DNA of 64,000 nt from Negativicoccus massiliensis (GTDB lineage Bacteria > Bacillota > Negativicutes > Veillonellales > Negativicoccaceae): NCBI GenBank assembly GCA_900155405.1, contig LT700188.1:930001-994000 (forward strand), written 5' to 3'. A program made the position numbers and the translations under genes. Below, one piece after another: positions 38,049-46,382 of the stretch. The notes below the pieces were generated by a model, which saw only the letters and a list, made by a program, of their open reading frames with translations, was not told where the DNA came from and searched no databases. The number at the start of each line of letters is the position of its first letter. The first letter of the stretch is position 1.

Positions 38049-39104
38049 ATGAAGCATTGGTGGCAATGGTTAATGTTGACGGTATTATGTTTGGCGGTGT
38101 GCGGATGCGGCAAAAGCTCGACAGCCGAAGTACCGCCGCCATTGGTTAAAACGCTGACGATCGGCGCGACGGAAACCGCTACGGAACATTCTTTTTCCGG
38201 CATGGTGCACGGACGCACGGAATCTCCTTTAGGATTTCAAATTCCGGGGAAAATCGTGCGTAAATTCGTGCAGTCCGGCGATCGTGTCCAAACGGGCGAT
38301 CCCTTATTCTCGTTAGACGCGAATGATGTGGAAGCGCAGGTCGACGCGGCGCAGGGACAGGTCGACGCCGCCGCCGCGCAATTGGAACTCGCGAATAAAA
38401 CACTCGCGCGCATGGAAACTCTCTATGCGCAAGACGCGATTTCCGCGCTGAAAATTGACGAAGTCCGCAGTAAACAGCAGTTGGCGCAAGCGCAGTACGA
38501 TCAGGCGCAGGCCGCTTTATACCGGGCGCAAAATCAGGCGTCGTTCGCTACTTTGCGGGCGGATCGTGACGGTGTCATCGGCATGATCATGGCGGAGATC
38601 GGTCAGGTCGTCGGCGCGGGTACGCCGGTCGTGGCGATCGTCGATAACAGCAGTTTGGATGTGCAAATTTCTCTTACGGAAAAAAATATTTCCGATTATC
38701 CGGTGGGCAGCTCCGCCGAAGTGACATTCTGGGCACTGCCGGACCAAAAATCGACGGCCGTGATGCGTGAAGTTTCACCGGCGCCGAATCCGAAAACGGG
38801 AACCTATGACGCGAAGTTGACGATTAGTGATCCGCCGGCGCAATTGGCGCTCGGCAGCACCGCTGAAGTGCGTTTCACGGGCGCGACCGGCGAGCAGATA
38901 CTGGTACCTTTGAGCGCGCTTGCGCCGCAATCCAAAACGCCGGCCGTCTGGGTCGTGCGGGATGAGAAAGTCACTCTTGTCAACGTAACGACAGGGGCGT
39001 ACCGAGGCGATCAGGTGGAAATTACCTCCGGTCTCAATAAAGGGGATCGGGTCGTCGTGGCCGGTGCGCAAAATCTGACGGAAGGGCAAGCGGTCCGGAT
39101 ATGA
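38049..39104 (+). CDS. RND efflux periplasmic adaptor lipoprotein
   Basis: HlyD/AcrA-type membrane fusion protein, 351 residues. The signal peptide ends in a lipobox (CLAVCGCGKS). The barrel-sandwich halves flank a coiled-coil hairpin rich in Q and A (about residues 98-165), and the C-terminal part has TEVRF- and VWVV-type beta segments. It links the inner-membrane pump encoded next to an outer-membrane channel. The stop overlaps the pump start by four bases. No TolC-type channel gene is in the window. Confidence 0.92.
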   Translation: MKHWWQWLMLTVLCLAVCGCGKSSTAEVPPPLVKTLTIGATETATEHSFSGMVHGRTESPLGFQIPGKIVRKFVQSGDRVQTGDPLFSLDANDVEAQVDAAQGQVDAAAAQLELANKTLARMETLYAQDAISALKIDEVRSKQQLAQAQYDQAQAALYRAQNQASFATLRADRDGVIGMIMAEIGQVVGAGTPVVAIVDNSSLDVQISLTEKNISDYPVGSSAEVTFWALPDQKSTAVMREVSPAPNPKTGTYDAKLTISDPPAQLALGSTAEVRFTGATGEQILVPLSALAPQSKTPAVWVVRDEKVTLVNVTTGAYRGDQVEITSGLNKGDRVVVAGAQNLTEGQAVRI

Positions 39105-42100
39105 AATCATTTAACTTAGCGCGATGGGCGGTTAAACACCGCCCCATCGTTTACTTTTTTATCGTTTCGATATTAATCGCCGGCATCGTGAGTTTCTTTG
39201 ACTTGGGTCGGCGGGAAGATCCCGACTTTTCGATTCGCTCGATGACGATCGCCGCGGCTTGGCCGGGCGCGACCGCCGAGCAGATGAACGAACAGGTCAC
39301 CGATAAGATCGAGCAGAAATTGCAGGATACCCCGGGGCTCGATTACATCAAAAGCTTCACCAACGGGGATACCACGGTCATTTACGTTTGGTTGCGCGAA
39401 GATCTTCCCAAAGAAAGCGTGCGGCCGACCTGGACCGATGTGCGCAATCTCACCAACGATGTTTGGCGCGAACTTCCGAAAGGCGTCGTCGGTCCGTTCA
39501 TGAATGATCGGTTTGATGATGTTTACGGCTCGATTTACGCGCTCACCGGGGATGATTTCTCTTACGAGGAAAAACGGGAATACGCGGAAACTTTGCGCCG
39601 TCAGCTATTAAAAATTCCCGAAGTGCAAAAAGTAAAGCTGATCGGCGTCCAAGAACAGACGATTTATATTGAAATGGAAGAGGCGAAGCTGGCGCAGCTC
39701 GGTATCGATCCGCGTCAGGTCTTCCAAATGTTGCAGCAGCAGGGCACATTGTTGCCCGCCGGCTCGGTGCGCACCGGTTCGCATAATGTCGCTTTGCGCA
39801 TTACGGGACTTTTGGATTCCGCGGAAGCCATTCAAAATTTGTCCATTCACATGGGCGAGCGTTCCATTCGTCTCGGTGATATCGCGACCGTCAAGCAGGC
39901 ATATGCCGATCCGCAAAATCCGGTCATGATGTTCGACGGTAAAGAAGCCGTCGGGATTGCGATTTCCATGGCGCCGGGCGGCAACGTTTTGAATCTCGGC
40001 GATGAGCTGACGGAGACGATTGCGCAGTATAAAAATGATTTGCCGGTAGGCTTGGAGATCGGTCAGGTCACCAACCAGCCGGAAGTCGTCACCGGCGCGA
40101 TCAATGAATTTACACGGGCGCTTGCCGAGGCGATCGTGATTGTGTTGGTGGTCAGCTTCCTCGCGTTGGGATGGCGCTCCGGCGCGGTCGTCGCGCTGTG
40201 TATTCCGGTCGTTGTCGCGGCTACTTTCATCGTCATGCATTACTTTGCGATCGATTTGCAGGTCGTATCCTTAGGCGCGCTGATCATTTCTCTCGGTCTG
40301 TTGGTCGATGACGCGATCATCGTCGTGGAAATGATGCAGCGCAAATTGGAAGAAGGCGTGGATCGGTTGCACGCGGCGACTGCGGCCTATGAAATCACGG
40401 CGTTTCCGATGCTTTCCGGTACGCTGATTACCGCCGCCGCGTTTATCCCGATCGGTCTTGCCAAAGGGATTGTCGCCGAATACACGGCGAGTCTCTTTTC
40501 TGTCACCGCGATCGCGCTTTTAATTTCATGGTTCGCCTCCGTACTCGTCAGCCCCGTACTGGGCTACCGAATGATTAAGGTGACACCGCCGGAAGAACAA
40601 AAGGAAACCCGTTGGAACGCGTTCCAGAAGAAGTTATTGAACGGATTTAAAAATTCGCTGGAAACCGTTTTGCGCTATCGTAAGACGGTTGTGCTCGCGA
40701 CGATTGCCGCGTTTCTGATCGCGGCGATTTCCTATCCGTTGTTGAAAAAAGAATTTTTCCCCGCGTCTGTTCGACCGGAACTGATTGTCGAAACAGAACT
40801 TCCGCTCGGTGCGACGCAAGCAGCGACGAAAAAAATGACCAACGAGTTTACGGCGCATTTTTACGGGGACAACCGCGTTTCGTCCATTACCAGTTATATC
40901 GGCGAAAGCGCGCCGCGCTTTATTTTGCCGTTTGAACCGGTGCCGCCGCGCGCCAACTACGCGCAGACGGTCATTGTCGCGACAGACACCGACGCGCGTC
41001 GCTCATTGCAAACCGATGTCGAGCGAACGTTAGCGGATCATTTTCCCGATGTCCGCAGCAATATTAGCTTGATTCAAACCGGTCCGCCGGCGCCGTATCC
41101 GATCATGTATCGTCTGTCCGGTCCGGATACAGAGCAACTGCAGAAGTACGCCAATGAAGTCGTGCAATTGATGCAGAAAGATAAAGAAATCAGTCTGGTC
41201 AATATGGATTGGCCGCAGATGACGCCATCCGTCGAAGTCAAAATCGATCAGGACCGGATTCGTCAACTCGGCGCGGATAATTACGCCGTCGCCGCCGATC
41301 TTTACACCAAATTGTCCGGCTACCAGGTATCATCGGCGTATCTCGGCGATCAACTCGTACCGGTCAAATTCCGTTTGCCGCCGGGACGTCAGCAACTGGG
41401 CGATTTGGCGAACCTTGCCGTGCATGTCGGCGGCGGTCGTTACGTGCCGCTCGGTCAATTTGCGACGCTTACGCCGACTACGGAAAACACCATGATCTGG
41501 CGGCGCAACTTAACACCGACCATTACCATTCGCGCCAATGTCGCCGAGGATGCGCCGGCCGATACCGTTTCGGAGCGGATCTACACGAAAACGCTTGCGC
41601 ATTTCCGCGAAAATCTGCCGACCGGATATTCTCTCGAATATGACGGCAGTGTCGAACGTAGTCACACGTCCGTGAACTCCATCGTCGTCGTCATGCCGGT
41701 CATGATCTTCGTGATTCTCATGGTCCTCATGTTCCAGCTCGGCAAAATTAAACTCATGATCCTGGCGGCCATCACCGCGCCGCTCGGTCTGATCGGCTCT
41801 ATCATCGCCTTGCAATTGACGCGTAAACCGCTCGGTTTCGTCGCGATTCTCGGTATTATCGCGTTGTCGGGCATGATCATTCGTAATTCGATCATTCTGC
41901 TTGATCAGATCGAAACGCACCGCGAGGACGGCGAATCTCTCCAGGATGCTGTCGTCAACGCCGCGATGATGCGTTTCCGGCCGATTTTGCTCACCGCGCT
42001 CGCCGCGATTTTGGGCATGATCCCGCTGATGCGTTCTTACTTCTGGGGACCGATGGCCTTCGCCTTTTCCGGCGGCCTGCTCATCGCGACGCTCCTCACG

Positions 42101-42151
42101 CTTTTCTTCCTGCCCGCTATTTACACATGGGTCTATCGGAAAGAAGAGTAA
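39101..42151 (+). CDS. RND family efflux transporter, inner-membrane pump
   Basis: A 1016-residue AcrB-like proton antiporter with 12 transmembrane segments and two large periplasmic loops. The proton-relay aspartates of segment 4 are in LGLLVDDAIIVVE. The N-terminal FFDLGRREDPDF and the second-half RPILLTALAAILGMIPL are typical of the group that includes VexF- and TriC-like pumps. The substrate cannot be read from sequence. Presence of an RND pump supports a diderm envelope. Confidence 0.94.
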   Translation: MKSFNLARWAVKHRPIVYFFIVSILIAGIVSFFDLGRREDPDFSIRSMTIAAAWPGATAEQMNEQVTDKIEQKLQDTPGLDYIKSFTNGDTTVIYVWLREDLPKESVRPTWTDVRNLTNDVWRELPKGVVGPFMNDRFDDVYGSIYALTGDDFSYEEKREYAETLRRQLLKIPEVQKVKLIGVQEQTIYIEMEEAKLAQLGIDPRQVFQMLQQQGTLLPAGSVRTGSHNVALRITGLLDSAEAIQNLSIHMGERSIRLGDIATVKQAYADPQNPVMMFDGKEAVGIAISMAPGGNVLNLGDELTETIAQYKNDLPVGLEIGQVTNQPEVVTGAINEFTRALAEAIVIVLVVSFLALGWRSGAVVALCIPVVVAATFIVMHYFAIDLQVVSLGALIISLGLLVDDAIIVVEMMQRKLEEGVDRLHAATAAYEITAFPMLSGTLITAAAFIPIGLAKGIVAEYTASLFSVTAIALLISWFASVLVSPVLGYRMIKVTPPEEQKETRWNAFQKKLLNGFKNSLETVLRYRKTVVLATIAAFLIAAISYPLLKKEFFPASVRPELIVETELPLGATQAATKKMTNEFTAHFYGDNRVSSITSYIGESAPRFILPFEPVPPRANYAQTVIVATDTDARRSLQTDVERTLADHFPDVRSNISLIQTGPPAPYPIMYRLSGPDTEQLQKYANEVVQLMQKDKEISLVNMDWPQMTPSVEVKIDQDRIRQLGADNYAVAADLYTKLSGYQVSSAYLGDQLVPVKFRLPPGRQQLGDLANLAVHVGGGRYVPLGQFATLTPTTENTMIWRRNLTPTITIRANVAEDAPADTVSERIYTKTLAHFRENLPTGYSLEYDGSVERSHTSVNSIVVVMPVMIFVILMVLMFQLGKIKLMILAAITAPLGLIGSIIALQLTRKPLGFVAILGIIALSGMIIRNSIILLDQIETHREDGESLQDAVVNAAMMRFRPILLTALAAILGMIPLMRSYFWGPMAFAFSGGLLIATLLTLFFLPAIYTWVYRKEE

Positions 42152-42154
42152 ATC

Positions 42155-42196
42155 AAAAGATCCCATCCTCTGGTATCAGAGGATGGGATCTTTTTT
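42155..42196 (+). terminator. Terminator of the RND operon
   Basis: Perfect 18-bp stem (42155-42172 with 42177-42194) with GTAT loop and T6. Confidence 0.95.
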
Positions 42197-42419
42197 GTAA
42201 GCGTACGTACGCCTGAAAGTCTACATTTCGCCGGAGTAGTGAAGTGCAGTTACATGTTGTCAGCCTGTTATACGAATAGGGCAATAAATGAAATAAAGTT
42301 ATTAAAATAAGCCGAAAAAATGGTATAATAAGAAATAAAAATACATTGAATTTATAAATCTTTTAGTCTGTGGGATCTTTTGACCGTATTCTAAAGAGGC
42401 GAAAACAATCATATGTCGG

Positions 42420-42461
42420 ATACATCCTTGGAATGGATAGCATCCGATTCCAAAGATGTAT
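42420..42461 (+). other. Long hairpin in the antiporter leader
   Basis: ATACATC...GATGTAT, TTGGAAT...ATTCCAA and GGAT...ATCC stack into one stem with one mismatch and one bulge. It ends two bases before the fluoride aptamer and may help fold or insulate it. A TATAAT at 42324-42329 is a likely promoter for the leader. Confidence 0.55.
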
Positions 42462-42463
42462 GA

Positions 42464-42525
42464 AAGGGAATGAAGTTCTCCCTTGGGTAACCTAAACCGT
42501 TTATTAAGCTGATGACTTCTACAAT
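42464..42525 (+). promoter_or_regulatory. Fluoride riboswitch (crcB motif)
   Basis: P1 is AAGGGA (42464-42469) with TCCCTT (42479-42484). Its loop ATGAAGTTC pairs through GAAGT (42472-42476) with ACTTC (42515-42519), the pseudoknot of fluoride aptamers. Then come AAACC, a short stem GTTT/AAGC, and the signature TGATG-ACTTC-TAC, matching known aptamers (TGATG-N5-TAC). It sits directly before an antiporter gene, one of the gene classes known under this riboswitch. Confidence 0.88.
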
Positions 42526-42556
42526 TACTTTTAGTTGCAGAAGGCATCAGCTTTTT
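42506..42556 (+). terminator. Riboswitch-controlled terminator before the antiporter gene
   Basis: AAGCTGATGACTTCT (42506-42520) pairs with AGAAGGCATCAGCTT (from 42539) followed by T's. The 5' arm includes the 3' part of the fluoride aptamer, so ligand binding would block the terminator and turn the gene on. Confidence 0.85.
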
Positions 42557-42577
42557 GCGTTTAAGGGGGAATTTTTC

Positions 42578-43783
42578 ATGTTAACATCATTATCACTCGT
42601 TTTTCTTCTTGGCTTAGCCATGGGGGCTATTTGTCAACGACTCAAACTTCCTAAAATCATCGGCATGTTAATGACCGGCATGGTATTGGGGCCGTTTGTT
42701 TTTGATGTTTTAGATCCTGCATTACTTTCTATTTCCGAAGATTTGAAAAAAATGGCGTTCATCATCATTTTACTCAGAGCGGGATTATCTTTGGACTTAG
42801 CCGATCTGAAGAAAGTGGGGAGGCCGGCTGTTTTACTGTCCTTTATACCGGCTACCTTCGAGATTATCGGGTATATTCTGCTTGCGCCTGTTATGCTTGG
42901 GATAACAAGAATGGACGCGGCGGTTATGGGTGCCGTTTTAGGCGCTGCTTCTCCAGCGGTTGTCATGCCCCAAATGGTACATTTCATGGAAAATAAATAT
43001 GGAACAAAAAAAGCAATCCCACAGATGATTATGGCCGGTATTTCTTGTGACGGTATTTTTGTAATTGTATTATTTACCACATTTCTAGGCATGGCGCAAG
43101 GTGGGAGCGCCGGTATTACAGACTTTTTCAACGTGCCGATTTCGATCATTCTTGGTGCTGTTTTAGGAGCATTGGTCGGCTATTTGTTGTGTCTATTTTT
43201 TGAAACCGCTTATGCGCATAAGTATTACGTAAGAAACAGCATGAAAGTAATCATCGTCCTCGGTTTTTCTTTTTTTCTGATTGCTATTGAAACTTGGTTG
43301 GAAGGTATCGTGGCGGTATCAGGCTTATTGGCGGTTGTCAGCATGGCATGTGTTTTGAAAATGAAAAGTACCGTTTTTGTATCGAAACGATTATCTGAAA
43401 AATTTGGAAAACTGTGGCTTGCGGCGGAAGTAATGCTGTTTGTTTTAGTGGGTGCAGCAGTAGATATCCGCTATACATTAGGGGCAGGAATTATGGCCGT
43501 ATTAATGATTCTGACGGCACTACTTTTTAGATCTTGTGGCGTTTTACTATGTATGACAAAAACGATGTTGACATGGCAAGAAAGATTATTTTGCGTGATT
43601 GCGTATCTTCCGAAGGCTACCGTACAGGCGGCGGTCGGCTCGGTGCCGCTTGCGGCGGGACTTGAATGCGGAAACATTGTTTTGTCGGTAGCGGTGATGG
43701 CCATTGTGGTGACGGCTCCATTGGGAGCATGGGGAATGGATTCTACATACAAGAAATTATTAGATAGAGATTCATCTCATTGA
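42578..43783 (+). CDS. CPA2-type cation/proton antiporter under fluoride control
   Basis: A 401-residue Na+/H+-exchanger domain protein with about 12 transmembrane segments. Its start (QRLKLPKIIGMLMTGMVLGPF) is that of the Kef/NhaP superfamily, but it has no TrkA-N domain. The ATG at 42578 has AAGGGGG upstream; an in-frame start 22 codons earlier would fall in the riboswitch terminator. The fluoride riboswitch upstream points to a role in fluoride resistance, either ion efflux or pH balance. The gene is visibly more AT-rich than its neighbours, which may mean recent transfer. Confidence 0.85.
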   Translation: MLTSLSLVFLLGLAMGAICQRLKLPKIIGMLMTGMVLGPFVFDVLDPALLSISEDLKKMAFIIILLRAGLSLDLADLKKVGRPAVLLSFIPATFEIIGYILLAPVMLGITRMDAAVMGAVLGAASPAVVMPQMVHFMENKYGTKKAIPQMIMAGISCDGIFVIVLFTTFLGMAQGGSAGITDFFNVPISIILGAVLGALVGYLLCLFFETAYAHKYYVRNSMKVIIVLGFSFFLIAIETWLEGIVAVSGLLAVVSMACVLKMKSTVFVSKRLSEKFGKLWLAAEVMLFVLVGAAVDIRYTLGAGIMAVLMILTALLFRSCGVLLCMTKTMLTWQERLFCVIAYLPKATVQAAVGSVPLAAGLECGNIVLSVAVMAIVVTAPLGAWGMDSTYKKLLDRDSSH

Positions 43784-43863
43784 TATTCTGATAAATTTAT
43801 TTGTCTGATTAATATGTCAACCGGAATGCGAAAAGCAAATAATGGCAGCGGCGGCCGGCATGC

Positions 43864-43909
43864 AAAAAAGCGACTCGAGGAGCAAGGCTCCGGTCGGGTC
43901 GCTTTTTTA
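43864..43909. terminator. Terminator after the antiporter gene
   Basis: AAAAAAGCGAC...GTCGCTTTTTT with further pairing AGC-AAG-GCT at the tip; A and T flanks could serve both directions. Confidence 0.85.
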
Positions 43910-44006
43910 TTTACTTCATTTGTAAAGGGGAAGGGTGTACCGCTTGCAGTTATGATTATCCATGAACGTTATTCTTTATTCGTTTCACCGATTTTTTGCA
44001 ATCAAA

Positions 44007-44114
44007 AACCGCCGCTCGGAAAAGGCTGCGTCTTCCTACGATTCGAAATCACTGACCGATAGTCGATTACGTTCCGTACCGAAAAGAATCTTGCTATATA
44101 TACGAGCGGCGGTT
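44007..44114. repeat. 12-bp inverted repeats 84 bases apart
   Basis: AACCGCCGCTCG (44007-44018) and CGAGCGGCGGTT (44103-44114) are exact reverse complements bounding a 108-base segment with no gene. It may be a small non-autonomous element or a large RNA stem. The rest of the gap 43910-44162 shows nothing else. Confidence 0.55.
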
Positions 44115-44162
44115 ACTGCCTTTATCTACCGTCATTATAAAACGCGCGGGGGGATTATGCAA

Positions 44163-45515
44163 CTAGCTTTCTTTGATTTCCCCGTCGGGACCTTGCGCCT
44201 TTTTGGTGACGAGGATTTTATCGACGCGGTAGTTGTCGTTATCCATGACCTCAAACTGCATGTTGCGATACGAGATGATCTCGGCTTCTTTGGGGAGATA
44301 CCCGAAGAGATAAATAACGAAACCGCCGAGCGTTTTGTAAAAATCTTCGCCCTCTTTGGGAAGCGCGTCGGTGATTTGAAAATATTCTTTAAATTCTTCG
44401 ATCGGCAACAGTCCGTCGACGAGCCATGAATTCGGCGTGCGTTTGACGATGCGATTGCGTTCTTCGATGCGTTCGGCGACGCTGCCGGGCATGGCGCCCA
44501 AAATTTCTTCCAAAATATCGTGCAGCGTAATCATGCCTTCCGGCGAACCGTATTCGTCCAAAATGATGGCTTCATGCGCGTTTTTCGCGCGGAAGAGATC
44601 GAGCGTTTTATTGAGGGTAAGCGTCTCGGGAATATACAGAGGCGTCGTGACGCAATGCGCGATGAGCGCGTGCCAACTCATTTCGGGACGACGCAGGCGC
44701 AATAGTAAGAGATCGCGTAATTGAACAATGCCGCGAAAATCGTCCAGCGATTCGTAGCCGACGGGCAGGCGCGTGTGCGTGGAGCGCAACAGTTGCGCGC
44801 CGAGTTCTTCTTCACTTTTGGCGAGATCGAGCCATTCCAGCTGCGGTCGCGCCGTCATGATGTATTCGGCGGGGATATCGTTTAAGCGAAAAATACGATC
44901 AATGAGTTCGGGCTCGTCGGCGTCAAAGGTGCCGAGACGGGCGCCCTGGCGAAGCAGAAACCGAATTTCTTCCTCCGTGACCGGCTGCTCCGCTTTGATT
45001 TTAATCCCGAGGAGTTTCAGCGTGGCCGTGGTGGAAAATGTCAGAAACCAGACTAAAGGCAGGTTAATGCGCGCGAAAAGATTCATCGGGCGCGCGACCC
45101 AGCTGGCCACGCTTTCCGGAGAGTTGATGGCGATGCGTTTGGGCACGAGTTCGCCGATCAACAGTGTCAAGAATGTGACGACGGCCATGATCAAAAAGAG
45201 GCTGACGGCCTGCGCGTATTGCCCCAGAGCCGGCGTAAGCGCGTCGGCCAAGGGATCCGATAAGGTGGACGCGCCGACCATACCGGTAATGATGCCGATC
45301 GCGGTGATGCCGATTTGAATGGTGGAAAATAATTGGTTCGGATCTTGCGCGATTTCAAGCGCCGCTTTCGCGCCGCTGTCACCTTGGCTCGCGCGTTGCG
45401 CCAGACGCGGCTTCTTGGCGCTGACGATGGCGAGTTCCGTAGCGGAAAAAACACCGTTCGCAATGATTAAAATTAACAGTAATGCGATTTGCCATCCGGG
45501 ATGGTCGCTGTCCAT
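44163..45515 (-). CDS. CNNM/HlyC-CorC family membrane protein with CBS domains
   Basis: A 450-residue protein in three parts: an N-terminal CNNM domain with four hydrophobic segments (residues about 8-180, with FSATELAIVSAKKPRL and LIGELVPKRIA), a tandem CBS pair (about 210-335) and a C-terminal CorC_HlyC domain. Such proteins are linked to Mg2+ or Co2+ transport; the old name hemolysin is misleading. The ATG at 45515 sits seven bases after AAGGAG; the one two codons earlier is too close to it. Confidence 0.88.
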   Translation of the reverse strand: MDSDHPGWQIALLLILIIANGVFSATELAIVSAKKPRLAQRASQGDSGAKAALEIAQDPNQLFSTIQIGITAIGIITGMVGASTLSDPLADALTPALGQYAQAVSLFLIMAVVTFLTLLIGELVPKRIAINSPESVASWVARPMNLFARINLPLVWFLTFSTTATLKLLGIKIKAEQPVTEEEIRFLLRQGARLGTFDADEPELIDRIFRLNDIPAEYIMTARPQLEWLDLAKSEEELGAQLLRSTHTRLPVGYESLDDFRGIVQLRDLLLLRLRRPEMSWHALIAHCVTTPLYIPETLTLNKTLDLFRAKNAHEAIILDEYGSPEGMITLHDILEEILGAMPGSVAERIEERNRIVKRTPNSWLVDGLLPIEEFKEYFQITDALPKEGEDFYKTLGGFVIYLFGYLPKEAEIISYRNMQFEVMDNDNYRVDKILVTKKAQGPDGEIKES

Positions 45516-45660
45516 ATTCATTCTCCTTGTCGAAAAAATACTATATTTACATATTTATAGTATAGTAGAAGTATAACACAGAGGAAAACGGGAAGTGCAA
45601 AAAGGAATCCGCCGACGCGCGACGAATACGTTAGTAAGGCAATGGCCAAAGGAGGCAGCT

Positions 45661-46236
45661 ATGACACAGCGCAGAGATGTAGACACATATCGTTTGACAT
45701 TGAGTGAATTATTGCACGAAGTGTGTGTCGAACTTTTGGACGGGCAGGATATGCTCGAAGATCTTTCCGCCCAACGTCGCGAGCATCAGGAGATGGATCA
45801 GACGGCGGAAGGCCCGCACGCACCGGCGGTGTACGAATTCGCCGAAGAGCAGATTCGTTTGCGTCTGAAACGCTATCGGGAGCTCGGCGATCGGATTGAT
45901 GAAATCATCACTCTGTATAATGAATTGGCCGATGAAGCGCTCGCAGAAGATGATGATGACGAAATCGACGAGACATTTTCCTATACGGGGGGCGCGGATT
46001 GGTTGGAATGGCAGAAAATCAAGCGCCAATCGGAAGATGACGATGACGAATATGAAGAAGACGATGATGACAATAATTACGAAGCGGACGATGATCCCGA
46101 TGACGAAAGCGATCGCGTGCAGGAATGGACGCTGAAGAAAAAGAAAAAAGATAAAAAGAAAGATAAAAAGGAAAAGAAGAATAAAAAGAAAAAAGAAGTC
46201 AACGTGAAAAAAACGGCTGACAAGAAAAAAAGCTAA
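45661..46236 (+). CDS. Hypothetical protein with acidic and lysine-rich tail
   Basis: A 191-residue protein I do not recognise. Residues 1-95 are predicted helical (LSELLHEVCVELLDG; IRLRLKRYRELGDRIDEII). They are followed by an Asp/Glu run (DDDDEYEEDDDD) and then a tail that is nearly all lysine, so the molecule is strongly bipolar in charge and probably disordered at its end. AAAGGAGG precedes the ATG. Low-complexity tails can be exaggerated by sequencing slippage, but the frame is open to a clear stop. Confidence 0.7.
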   Translation: MTQRRDVDTYRLTLSELLHEVCVELLDGQDMLEDLSAQRREHQEMDQTAEGPHAPAVYEFAEEQIRLRLKRYRELGDRIDEIITLYNELADEALAEDDDDEIDETFSYTGGADWLEWQKIKRQSEDDDDEYEEDDDDNNYEADDDPDDESDRVQEWTLKKKKKDKKKDKKEKKNKKKKEVNVKKTADKKKS

Positions 46237-46331
46237 ACAAACGGTACCGTCCGTAAGCGACGATTATGATCATCGCCAAGCCGACGCAAAATCCGCGGCG
46301 CAAGCGAATTACGTCGCAAAAGCGAGGAAGC

Positions 46332-46368
46332 AAAAGATTCACCCGTCGAGCGGCGGGTGAATCTTTTT
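46332..46368 (+). terminator. Terminator directly before dinB
   Basis: AAAAGATTCACCCG (46332-46345) with CGGGTGAATCTTTT (46354-46367). It ends the upstream gene, but it lies only 15 bases before the dinB start and touches its ribosome site. Confidence 0.85.
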
Positions 46369-46382
46369 AGAAAGGAGATACG

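Noticed and set aside
42370-42490. Possible lysine riboswitch before the antiporter (AGAGGCG and GAAAGGG strings)
   Set aside because: The five-helix L-box layout and the GCCGAAG block are missing; the downstream part fits the fluoride aptamer much better.
45661-46236. Eukaryote-like acidic protein suggesting contamination
   Set aside because: Ribosome site, codon use and neighbours are those of the host; only the tail is low-complexity.
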